From assembly GCA_964515905.1 (NCBI GenBank), contig CAZEWK010000108.1, forward strand, positions 1 to 25,321: a stretch of 25,321 nucleotides of DNA, given 5' to 3'. The notes below the pieces were generated by a model that had not been told where the DNA came from, did no database searches, and worked only from the letters and a program-made list of their open reading frames with translations. Positions 8,105-14,927 of the stretch are shown here, in pieces (within the stretch, counting starts at the first letter, position 1; every line of letters begins with the position of its first letter). The DNA comes from GCA-2712985 sp964515905 (GTDB lineage Bacteria; Pseudomonadota; Alphaproteobacteria; UBA7887). The position numbers were made by a program, and so were the translations under genes.

Positions 8105-8632
8105 ATGAACTTAAAGTCCCGAATTCGCACCATACCAAATTATCCTAAGAACGGCATTATGTACCGAGATATTACAACTCTTCTTTCAGACCACAAGGCC
8201 TTTACTAAGGCCATAGATCTTATGGCGGACAGGTATGTGGGAGTTCAAATAGATAAAATTGCTGCGATCGAGGCACGAGGCTTCATTTTTGGTGCTCCTA
8301 TCGCCCATAAACTTAAAACCGCATTGGTACCTATCAGAAAGAAAGGAAAACTTCCTTTCAAAACTATAACTCATGAATATGAGCTGGAATATGGGACTGA
8401 CTCCATTGAAATGCACATAGATGGGATACTAAAAGGTGACACAGTAGTGCTAGTAGATGACCTTTTAGCAACTGGCGGTACGGCCGAGGCAAGCATACGC
8501 TTGGTTGAAAAGAGCGGCGGAATAATACATGAATGTTGTTTCCTAGTGGATCTACCTGACGTCGGTGGAAAAAAACGGCTACGGGATCTCGGCCATAGCG
8601 TCTTCAGTTTGTGCGAATTCGATGGGGATTAA
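8105..8632 (+). CDS. apt: Adenine phosphoribosyltransferase
   Basis: Purine salvage enzyme that converts adenine and PRPP to AMP and pyrophosphate in the cytoplasm. It has 175 residues, the usual size. The PRPP-binding loop VVLVDDLLATGGTA is at 114-127, and the conserved EARGFIFGAPIA stretch at 56-67 carries the arginine and glycine typical of Apt. The N-terminal IRTIPNYPKNGIMYRDITTL matches the Apt hood region, with IMYRDIT where most have ILFRDIT. A GAGG sequence about nine bases before the ATG serves as ribosome-binding site. It is a single gene, divergent from the MORN gene and convergent with the sugar-phosphate isomerase gene 29 bases downstream. Confidence 0.95.
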   Translation: MNLKSRIRTIPNYPKNGIMYRDITTLLSDHKAFTKAIDLMADRYVGVQIDKIAAIEARGFIFGAPIAHKLKTALVPIRKKGKLPFKTITHEYELEYGTDSIEMHIDGILKGDTVVLVDDLLATGGTAEASIRLVEKSGGIIHECCFLVDLPDVGGKKRLRDLGHSVFSLCEFDGD

Positions 8633-8661
8633 GGTTTAACTTCTACGCTTCAACGCATAAT

Positions 8662-9252
8662 TTAGTTTTGGCCCGAGCGAGTAGAAGCAGCACTCTCCAA
8701 CAATTGCTCCACCTGCTCACATACATAATGGTAAAGGCATCTATGAACTTCTTGAATATGAGGGGTCAACATCGAAGGAACCGCAACCAGTATATCCACA
8801 TCAGACAAGCGTCCGCCCCCTCGCCCTGTGAACGCAACTGTTTTCATACCGCGATTTTTTGCCGCTAGCACCGCTTGCACAATATTCTCCGAATTTCCAC
8901 TCGTACTTAGACACCACAAGGCGCCCCCTTTTTCACCTAACGCATCCACCTGCCGTGCGTACAAAGAATCATAGTCAAAATCGTTACTCCAGGCGGTAGT
9001 TATAACAGCATCGCTACCAAGAGAAATAACTTTAAAAGGTGGCCGGTCAAGAAGATAGCGACCAACTAATTCGCCAGCTATATGCATCGCATCGGCAGCA
9101 GATCCCCCGTTTCCACATACGAGGACTGGCTTCCTACTCCGGAGCGCTCTAACTAATGTATCGATAGCTAAATTTATGGGGGCTTGGAGGTCACCATTCG
9201 CGACTTCCTCTAGCAACTTAGATACGTCAATTAAATACTGATTTATAGTCAA
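8662..9252 (-). CDS. gmhA: SIS-domain sugar-phosphate isomerase, GmhA (sedoheptulose 7-phosphate isomerase)-like
   Basis: 196 residues, the size of GmhA (about 190-200), which turns sedoheptulose 7-phosphate into D-glycero-manno-heptose 7-phosphate, the first step of lipopolysaccharide heptose synthesis. Visible motifs are GNGGSAADA (47-55), the phosphate-binding STSGNS (116-121), and the probable zinc ligands His57, Glu61, Gln167 and His175, which match the spacing of His61, Glu65, Gln172 and His180 of the E. coli enzyme. No gmhB, hldE or hldD gene is adjacent, so related roles such as DiaA-type SIS proteins should be kept in mind, though the complete ligand set favours an isomerase. Confidence 0.85.
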   Translation of the reverse strand: MTINQYLIDVSKLLEEVANGDLQAPINLAIDTLVRALRSRKPVLVCGNGGSAADAMHIAGELVGRYLLDRPPFKVISLGSDAVITTAWSNDFDYDSLYARQVDALGEKGGALWCLSTSGNSENIVQAVLAAKNRGMKTVAFTGRGGGRLSDVDILVAVPSMLTPHIQEVHRCLYHYVCEQVEQLLESAASTRSGQN

Positions 9253-9449
9253 ATTATTTTCCTAGTCGAAAGCATTTATACCGCAATGGCCCTTTCTCTA
9301 CCCAATTCTTGCATACAGTAAACAGAATTCTCCCCCCAAAATGTTTACAATATCTACTTAACTGAACTAACCTAACTTAAATTTGATTTGTTACTACACC
9401 TGACACCTAATAAGAAAATAACATATTCAAATAGATCGAGAAAACAGGA

Positions 9450-10253
9450 ATGTTACAGACCGCGTTGGACTTCAAAAGTGAAAGCGATAATTTATACCAA
9501 ACTCTCTGTCACCTCGCCGATAAAGATTTTGAACAAATCACTCAATTTAAAAACTGGACCATCAACAATGTAATACAACATCTACATTTTTTTAATTGGG
9601 CTGCCCATTTATCTATAAAAGATGAACAAGCTTTTCGAAAGTTAACCGAGGACTTAAAGGAAAGTCGGGCCGCTGATGAAACCATGGTCCGTTACACAGA
9701 GAGAAATTTAGACGGGGTAAAGGGCCAGAATCTGCTTCAATTATGGCAAAATCTGTACTCTGAAATGAGCGACGTGCTCAAACTAACAGAACCCAAGAAA
9801 CGAGTACAATGGTTTGGCCCAGATATGAGCGTGTTATCCAGCGTAACTGCCCGGCTCATGGAAACATGGGCCCACGGACTGGATATTTACGATACCTTAG
9901 GGATAGCAAGAAAGGAAAACGATTATATACGCAACATCGTAGTCCTCGGAAACAACACTTTTGCGTGGAGCTTTCTAAACCGAGGAGAACAAGCACCAAA
10001 GAACAAACCGTTTCTGCAGCTTGTTGCACCATCGGGGGGTATATGGAATTTTAATAAGCCTTCCACTGCAAACTTTATAGCCGGTTCTGCTGCTGAGTTC
10101 TGTCAAGTAGTAACCCAAACTAGAAATATCCAGGACACAAGTCTCAATGTCAAAGGATCTAATGCCGCTTACTGGATGTCAATTGCTCAGTGTTTCGCTG
10201 GCCCACCGCGAACTCCTCCTTTGCCAGGTACGCGTTATTGCGAAATTAAGTAG
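9450..10253 (+). CDS. TIGR03084-type metal-binding protein (DinB/mycothiol-dependent maleylpyruvate isomerase fold)
   Basis: 267 residues. The N-terminal half has the four-helix DinB/MDMPI arrangement: WTINNVIQHLHF (36-47) with His44 and His46, and ARLMETWAHGLD (134-145) with Glu138 and His142. By analogy with maleylpyruvate isomerase (one His, then Glu and His four residues apart) these would bind a divalent metal. The C-terminal half contains LVAPSGGIWNF, FCQVVTQTRN and WMSIAQCFAGPP, which I recognise as typical of the TIGR03084 family. Related enzymes transfer or isomerise with a low-molecular-weight thiol such as mycothiol in Actinobacteria; Proteobacteria generally use glutathione, so the cofactor and reaction here are unknown. 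AGGA lies immediately before the ATG, closer than ideal, so the start is less certain. Single gene, convergent with the Ldh_2 gene. Confidence 0.8.
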   Translation: MLQTALDFKSESDNLYQTLCHLADKDFEQITQFKNWTINNVIQHLHFFNWAAHLSIKDEQAFRKLTEDLKESRAADETMVRYTERNLDGVKGQNLLQLWQNLYSEMSDVLKLTEPKKRVQWFGPDMSVLSSVTARLMETWAHGLDIYDTLGIARKENDYIRNIVVLGNNTFAWSFLNRGEQAPKNKPFLQLVAPSGGIWNFNKPSTANFIAGSAAEFCQVVTQTRNIQDTSLNVKGSNAAYWMSIAQCFAGPPRTPPLPGTRYCEIK

Positions 10254-10265
10254 AACCTTACAATA

Positions 10266-10295
10266 GTGGGAAGCATTTAGTATCGCCCACCTTTT
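10266..10295 (+). terminator. Weak terminator candidate after the TIGR03084-type gene
   Basis: GTGGG (10266-10270) and CCCAC (10286-10290) can pair over a 15-base loop and are followed by CTTTT, 12 bases after the stop codon at 10253. The stem is only five base pairs, so the call is tentative. Confidence 0.3.
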
Positions 10296-10350
10296 GCAAC
10301 TAATATTTTTACAAATTTATATCGCAATTTAATTGCAGGAGAAACACTAA

Positions 10351-11433
10351 CTATGCAGCTAGCAGTTGATCAATGTCGCCTGACTGTAAACCCACTGACT
10401 TAGCTGACGCTACCACCTCCTGCCAGGTGTTGTCATCCACGTAAATCCCAACCTCTAGTCTTTTTTCCTTTGCCAGTCTTTCTGGGTCACCGGGAACCAG
10501 TATCTCCGCGACACCTTCTGCCGGCCGTGCTGATTTAACGTACGAAGTAATTTCGTTGAGCTCGGTTCGGAATACATCGGCGTCGCCTAGAGCATTAGGA
10601 TCTAATACAATACTCAGCATGTTATTGATGGTAGTATTTTGTACTTGGTTACGGGGCACACACGTGCCGCCATTGATCAGTGCTCCTGCCAAAGTTTCGC
10701 ATATAAACGATAGAGCGTAGCCTTTATGATCACCAAACGGAGCAAGGGCTCCCCTAGGAGTACCAAACATCACATCTGGGTCATTGGTGGGTTTTCCATC
10801 AGGATCAAAAAGTATGCCCGGAGGAATTTTATCTCCTTTATTACGTGCAACCCGCACTTTCCCCATGGCTATCTTACTTGTAGCCATATCCAATACTATC
10901 CGTGATTGTTGCTGAGTAGCCGGAAGGGCAACGCAACACGGGTTTGTGGAGTAACGTGCTTCTCCACTGCCGTAAGGCGCCACTTGGGGATTGAGTCCAA
11001 TAGCATTCACAAAGTGAATAGAAACAAAGCCGCTATCTGCACACTTCTCACCCCAAGCTCCGATCCTCCCCAAGTGATGAGAATTTCGAAGAGCAACAAT
11101 GGCCGCTCCTGTTTCTCGCGCCTTTTCCATCCCGATATCGATCGTTTCGGAGCCAATTACTTGGCCATAACCCAGATTGCCATCAATTTGAACGATAGGA
11201 CCGTTCTGCCACTTCACAGTAGCATGTTGGTTGACATTTATAGCACCTCGCTGAACTCGCTCAATATAACTCGGCACCATACCAATACCATGACTGTCGT
11301 GACCCGAGAGATTAGATTCGGTCAAATTATTTGCGATTAAATTAGCCTCACTTTCGTCAGAACCAGAAGTCCGAAATATACCCGCTATTAGACCTTTCAA
11401 TTGTTCTCTCGTAAAAATCATCCTCATCCCCAT
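10351..11433 (-). CDS. Ldh_2-family NAD(P)-dependent 2-hydroxyacid dehydrogenase (malate/lactate/ureidoglycolate type, YbiC-like)
   Basis: 360 residues, the same size class as E. coli YbiC. This family, unrelated to classic LDH/MDH folds, reduces 2-oxoacids or oxidises 2-hydroxyacids with a nicotinamide cofactor. Visible conserved stretches are GHDSHGIGMVPSYI (44-57), with the histidines of the H-x-x-HG motif, NSHHLGRIGAW (117-127), LDMATSKIAMGKV (181-193) and GDHKGYAL (234-241). The substrate cannot be read from sequence; malate, lactate, sulfolactate, ureidoglycolate and 2-oxo-4-methylthiobutyrate-like acids are all possible in the family. It follows metY by only 16 bases and is probably cotranscribed with it. 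M1, M3 and M5 are all possible starts. Confidence 0.88.
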   Translation of the reverse strand: MGMRMIFTREQLKGLIAGIFRTSGSDESEANLIANNLTESNLSGHDSHGIGMVPSYIERVQRGAINVNQHATVKWQNGPIVQIDGNLGYGQVIGSETIDIGMEKARETGAAIVALRNSHHLGRIGAWGEKCADSGFVSIHFVNAIGLNPQVAPYGSGEARYSTNPCCVALPATQQQSRIVLDMATSKIAMGKVRVARNKGDKIPPGILFDPDGKPTNDPDVMFGTPRGALAPFGDHKGYALSFICETLAGALINGGTCVPRNQVQNTTINNMLSIVLDPNALGDADVFRTELNEITSYVKSARPAEGVAEILVPGDPERLAKEKRLEVGIYVDDNTWQEVVASAKSVGLQSGDIDQLLAA

Positions 11434-11449
11434 CGCGCATACAAGATTA

Positions 11450-12757
11450 TTAGCTGCCAGACAAAGCTTGATCTAAATCCGTTAAGATATCGTCTATGTG
11501 CTCTATCCCAATAGATAGTCGAACGTAACCATCAGTGACTCCTGTAGCCGCCTGATCCTCAGGTGATAACTGCGAATGAGTCGTGCTAGCTGGATGAATC
11601 GCAAGGCTACGTGCATCGCCTATATTTGCGACATGATAAAACATCTTTAGACCATCAATGAATCGGCGACCCGCTTCTTTGCCGCCCTCCAACTCAAATC
11701 CGACCAAGGCGCCGTGTCCATTTGCCAGATATTTGTCGGCCCGCCGCCTAGCTTCCCCTTGCATGAGACCAGGGTATATCACGTTCGTTACTTTGGCTTG
11801 TTTCTGCAACCACTCTGCAACTTTAGCGGCATTCTTACTATGAGCGTGCATGCGGAGAGCCAAAGTTTCCAAACCTTGAATGAACAAGAAAGCATTGAAC
11901 GGACTCATACAGGCACCTAAGTCACGTAAAAGGGTGACACGAGCCTTTAAAATATATGCGATCGGACCTAGGGGTTTGACAGCCTCTGTCCAGATTGCCC
12001 CATGGTAACTCGGATCTGGTTGGGTTAATAATGGAAATCGGTCGCCATGCGCTTCCCAATTAAAGGCTCCACTATCGACGATGACACCTCCGATGGAGTT
12101 ACCATGTCCCCCAACATATTTAGTTGTTGAATAAACTATTACTGCAGCACCATAGTCGATTGGTCTACAAATCACAGGACACGCGGTATTATCCATAATT
12201 AATGGAACACCCAATTTTTTCCCGATAGTTGCCACCTCTTCTATTGGGAACACTTGCAATTTGGGATTTGGTAGTGTCTCGGCATAATACGCTCGTGTTT
12301 TTTCATCAGTTGCATTTGCAAATGCTTCTGGATCGGATGGATCCACAAAACGAACTTCAATACCCATTGTCTTAAGTGTGTTTGCAAACAGGTTCCATGT
12401 ACCACCATACAAATCAGTTGAACTAACAATATTGTCACCTGTTTGAGCAATATTTTGAATTGCAAAAGCGGAAGCTGCCTGTCCGGAAGCCAAAGCCAGT
12501 GATGCCACTCCACCGTCGATAGCGGCCATACGTTCCTCCAAAGCCGCACATGTTGGGTTCATAATACGTGTATAAATATTGCCCAGTTCTTTTAGAGCAA
12601 ACAAATTTGACGCATGCTCGGCGCTGTCAAACTGGTAGGAAGTGGTTTGGTAAATTGGTACAGCAACCGAATTTGTAGTTGGGTCACTTCGTGGGCCTGC
12701 GTGCAGTCCCAGTGTTGCAGCATGCTTAGAATCGACAGACATAGTTTCAACTCCCAT
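11450..12757 (-). CDS. metY: O-acetylhomoserine sulfhydrylase (O-acetylhomoserine aminocarboxypropyltransferase)
   Basis: PLP enzyme of the Cys/Met metabolism family that forms homocysteine directly from O-acetylhomoserine and sulfide; 435 residues, typical for MetY. TLGLHAG (15-21) and the phosphate-binding YTRIMNPT (62-69) match MetY/MET17. The cofactor lysine is Lys213 in YSTTKYVGGHGNSIGG, and the ring-nitrogen aspartate is Asp189 in IMDNT. The longer mid-section separates it from the shorter MetB/MetC proteins of about 380-400 residues. M6 (at 12742) is an alternative start. First gene of a probable two-gene unit with the Ldh_2 dehydrogenase. I could not recognise a SAM-II, SAM-V or other known riboswitch in the leader, although a hairpin is present. 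Confidence 0.93.
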   Translation of the reverse strand: MGVETMSVDSKHAATLGLHAGPRSDPTTNSVAVPIYQTTSYQFDSAEHASNLFALKELGNIYTRIMNPTCAALEERMAAIDGGVASLALASGQAASAFAIQNIAQTGDNIVSSTDLYGGTWNLFANTLKTMGIEVRFVDPSDPEAFANATDEKTRAYYAETLPNPKLQVFPIEEVATIGKKLGVPLIMDNTACPVICRPIDYGAAVIVYSTTKYVGGHGNSIGGVIVDSGAFNWEAHGDRFPLLTQPDPSYHGAIWTEAVKPLGPIAYILKARVTLLRDLGACMSPFNAFLFIQGLETLALRMHAHSKNAAKVAEWLQKQAKVTNVIYPGLMQGEARRRADKYLANGHGALVGFELEGGKEAGRRFIDGLKMFYHVANIGDARSLAIHPASTTHSQLSPEDQAATGVTDGYVRLSIGIEHIDDILTDLDQALSGS

Positions 12758-12824
12758 ATCAAGGTTAACGCGTCAGCGTTTACAGATATTAACAGTTCAA
12801 GAAAGCGTTAGAAGTAACATTTGG

Positions 12825-12846
12825 TTAGGACCATACCTGGCCCTAA
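12825..12846 (-). repeat. 9-bp hairpin in the metY upstream region
   Basis: Arms TTAGGACCA (12825-12833) and TGGCCCTAA (12838-12846) pair over nine bases, with one G-U pair on the metY sense strand, around a four-base loop. It lies about 70 bases upstream of the metY start. It may be an operator dyad or a leader hairpin; no U-run follows on the metY strand, so it is not a standard terminator. Confidence 0.4.
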
Positions 12847-13137
12847 AACAATAGTTTGTTTTAAACTAGACTCCTGCAAAGAAATTAATGTACCCCATAA
12901 CTCTAAATCACCGTTGATAAATTACTACCCATCTTTCTGAAAAGCAGTACTAAATGAATATTTAGTATCAGTATCTAATTTTGGTAGTTCAAGATCCTGT
13001 CATAACTTACGACTTAAGACCTCTAATCAAAATTCTAAAACCGATCACAATTGATCTTCCTAGTTTCTAAGTTGCAGCATGACAAATCTAAAACTCAATA
13101 GTAAGCCTTCGATTGCAATGTTACATTAACCATTTTA

Positions 13138-13154
13138 TGCTCTTAAATTAAGCA
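13138..13154 (+). promoter_or_regulatory. NtrC-like enhancer dyad 1
   Basis: TGCTCTTAAATTAAGCA has the TGC-N11-GCA form of NtrC-binding sites (consensus TGCAC-N7-GTGCA) with an AT-rich centre and TGCT/AGCA arms. Its centre is about 180 bases before the -24 element of the urtA promoter, within the range for NtrC enhancers. Single hits of this loose form occur by chance in AT-rich DNA; support comes from the second site and the promoter. Confidence 0.5.
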
Positions 13155-13178
13155 AAATGTGGCATTAGCTAAAAAATC

Positions 13179-13195
13179 TGCTTAAAAAATATGCA
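13179..13195 (+). promoter_or_regulatory. NtrC-like enhancer dyad 2
   Basis: TGCTTAAAAAATATGCA is a second TGC-N11-GCA dyad. Its centre is 41 bases (about four helical turns) from the first, so both sites face the same side of the helix, as in classic paired NtrC enhancers. It lies about 138 bases before the -24 element of the urtA promoter. Confidence 0.5.
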
Positions 13196-13281
13196 TTATC
13201 TCTATCAGTCAATACGATCGATCCATCGACGCATGAGGATTGGTAATTTTTTAAGCCTCGCAAGACCTATTAGTTATGGCA

Positions 13282-13294
13282 AATCAATAGGATA
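13282..13294 (+). promoter_or_regulatory. IHF-like site
   Basis: AATCAATAGGATA matches the IHF consensus WATCAANNNNTTR at eight of nine defined positions. It lies between the NtrC-like dyads and the sigma-54 promoter, where IHF commonly bends DNA to bring enhancer and promoter together. The motif is short, so this rests mainly on position. Confidence 0.3.
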
Positions 13295-13322
13295 GAATTT
13301 GATTTAATTTTTTCCAAAATTT

Positions 13323-13338
13323 TGGCATGTTTCTTGCA
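13323..13338 (+). promoter_or_regulatory. Sigma-54 (RpoN) promoter of the urt-ure unit
   Basis: TGGCATG-TTTC-TTGCA matches the -24/-12 consensus TGGCAYR-N4-TTGCW at every defined position, with correct spacing between GG and GC. It predicts a start of transcription near 13349, about 59 bases before the urtA ATG. RpoN promoters need an enhancer-binding activator, which fits NtrC and nitrogen-limitation control of urea use. Confidence 0.8.
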
Positions 13339-13407
13339 TGTATAACTATTAGAGGTTACGTCCACTCTGCCTCTTAGGTAGCCATCTAACGATTAAGGAG
13401 TTGAACC

Positions 13408-14703
13408 ATGACAGTTCAAAGGTTCTCTATACATCTTGCAATCTTAACGACTCTTTTTACACACATCTGCGCCATGAGTGCAGCTACAACTGCCCAAGAA
13501 CCGATAAAAATCGGTGTGCTACATTCTCTGTCAGGCACTATGGCAATTAGTGAAACGACCCTAAAGGATACAATCCTAATGTTGGTTGAAAACCTAAACA
13601 ATAGTGGTGGCCTATTGAACAGACCCATCGAAGCCGTGGTAGTTGATCCAGCCTCAAATTGGCCCCTATTCGCTGAAAAAGCTCGCGAACTGTTAGAAAA
13701 GGACCAAGTCGCCGCCGTGTTTGGTTGTTGGACCTCTGTATCAAGAAAATCAGTATTGCCAGTCTTTGAGGAACTCAATGGGCTCTTGTTTTACCCGGTA
13801 CAGTATGAGGGCGAGGAAAGCTCACGAAATGTGTTTTACACGGGGGCTGCCCCCAACCAACAAGCGATCCCAGCAGTTGAATATTTAATGAGCGACGATG
13901 GGGGTGCTGCAGAACGTTGGGTACTTCTTGGAACTGATTATGTTTACCCACGAACAACAAACAAAATACTACGCGCTTTTCTTCAGGCGAAAGGGGTTTC
14001 CGAGAGCGACATAATGGAACAGTATACCCCGTTTGGCCACTCAGATTGGCAAACAATAGTCAGCGACGTGAAAGATTTTGCATCAGCCGGAAAGGCCACT
14101 GCTGTAGTCTCCACAATAAACGGGGATGCTAATGTTCCGTTCTACAAAGAATTAGCTAGCCAAGGAATCAGTGCAGAAGATACACCAGTTATCGCATTTT
14201 CAGTAGGTGAAGAAGAATTATCAGGGCTGGATACAGAACCCCTGGTAGGGCATTTAGCAGCCTGGAACTACTTTATGTCAATCGACAACGACACCAATGC
14301 ACAATTCATAGAAGAGTGGCACCGCTTTATTGACAACGAAAACCGCACCACTAACGACCCTATGGAAGCTCATTATATAGGCTTCCAAATGTGGGTTCAG
14401 GCTGTTAGGCAGGCTGGAACAACGGACATCGATGCAGTCCGGCAAGCAATGTATGGACAGACTGTGGCGGCGCTGAGTGGATATGAAATCATGATGAATA
14501 CGAATCACCACCTTTCAAAACCAGTAATGATCGGAGAGATTCAACCGGACGGACAATTTGACGTGGTATGGCAGACCGATAATGTGGTGAAGGGTGACGC
14601 CTGGAGCGATTACATTCCTGAAAGTGCTAAATTGGTGGCTGATTGGACATTCCCCTGGGTCTGTGGGAATTGCCAGACGCCTCGTTTTACCACTGCAAAA
14701 TAA
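13408..14703 (+). CDS. urtA: Urea ABC transporter substrate-binding protein
   Basis: Periplasmic binding protein of the high-affinity urea importer, 431 residues. The first 28 or so residues form a Sec signal peptide (hydrophobic stretch to about residue 25, ending AATTAQEP). The mature protein begins IKIGVLHSLSGTMAISE, the usual start of UrtA and amide-binding proteins. Other recognisable UrtA/FmdD stretches are FGCWTSVSRKSVLPVFEE, GLLFYPVQYEGEE and NVFYTGAAPNQQ. AAGGAG at 13395-13400 gives a strong ribosome-binding site seven bases before the ATG. The four genes after it encode UrtB-E and the next six urease proteins, which supports urea over short-chain amides as ligand. First gene after the sigma-54 promoter. 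Confidence 0.95.
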   Translation: MTVQRFSIHLAILTTLFTHICAMSAATTAQEPIKIGVLHSLSGTMAISETTLKDTILMLVENLNNSGGLLNRPIEAVVVDPASNWPLFAEKARELLEKDQVAAVFGCWTSVSRKSVLPVFEELNGLLFYPVQYEGEESSRNVFYTGAAPNQQAIPAVEYLMSDDGGAAERWVLLGTDYVYPRTTNKILRAFLQAKGVSESDIMEQYTPFGHSDWQTIVSDVKDFASAGKATAVVSTINGDANVPFYKELASQGISAEDTPVIAFSVGEEELSGLDTEPLVGHLAAWNYFMSIDNDTNAQFIEEWHRFIDNENRTTNDPMEAHYIGFQMWVQAVRQAGTTDIDAVRQAMYGQTVAALSGYEIMMNTNHHLSKPVMIGEIQPDGQFDVVWQTDNVVKGDAWSDYIPESAKLVADWTFPWVCGNCQTPRFTTAK

Positions 14704-14771
14704 ACTAAATAGCTTTATGGACGGTTGATGCGATTCTGGTTTTCCCGCTTCAGACCATATGTTGTACTTTT

Positions 14772-14804
14772 CAATTGCCCTCCCCAAATGTGGACGGGCA
14801 ATTG
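14772..14804 (+). repeat. Intercistronic hairpin between urtA and urtB
   Basis: CAATTGCCC (14772-14780) and GGGCAATTG (14796-14804) form a perfect 9-bp stem around a 15-base loop that can add a small inner CCA/TGG stem. It is 68 bases after the urtA stop and 123 bases before the urtB start. No T-run follows, so full termination is unlikely; it could stabilise the urtA mRNA end or attenuate downstream expression. Confidence 0.5.
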
Positions 14805-14927
14805 GGTAATCTTCCATAACCTTTAATCTTTTGGACCAAACAACCTTTGGAATCGACATTTTTTTAACTGTGTTGAATATCGAACCATATAGTCTTTCCG
14901 ATTGAACTTCTTTTTTTGTACAGAGCA

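Larger units (their letters stand above)
12758..13407. other. Divergent regulatory region between metY and urtA
   Basis: 650 AT-rich bases with no credible coding sequence. The left part must hold the minus-strand metY promoter. The right part holds the elements listed separately: two NtrC-like dyads, an IHF-like site and a sigma-54 promoter for urtA. About 230 bases in the centre (12900-13130) show nothing that I can name. Confidence 0.7.

Noticed and set aside
12758..12900. SAM riboswitch in front of metY
   Set aside because: I looked for SAM-II and SAM-V core sequences on the minus strand and could not align them; only generic hairpins are visible.
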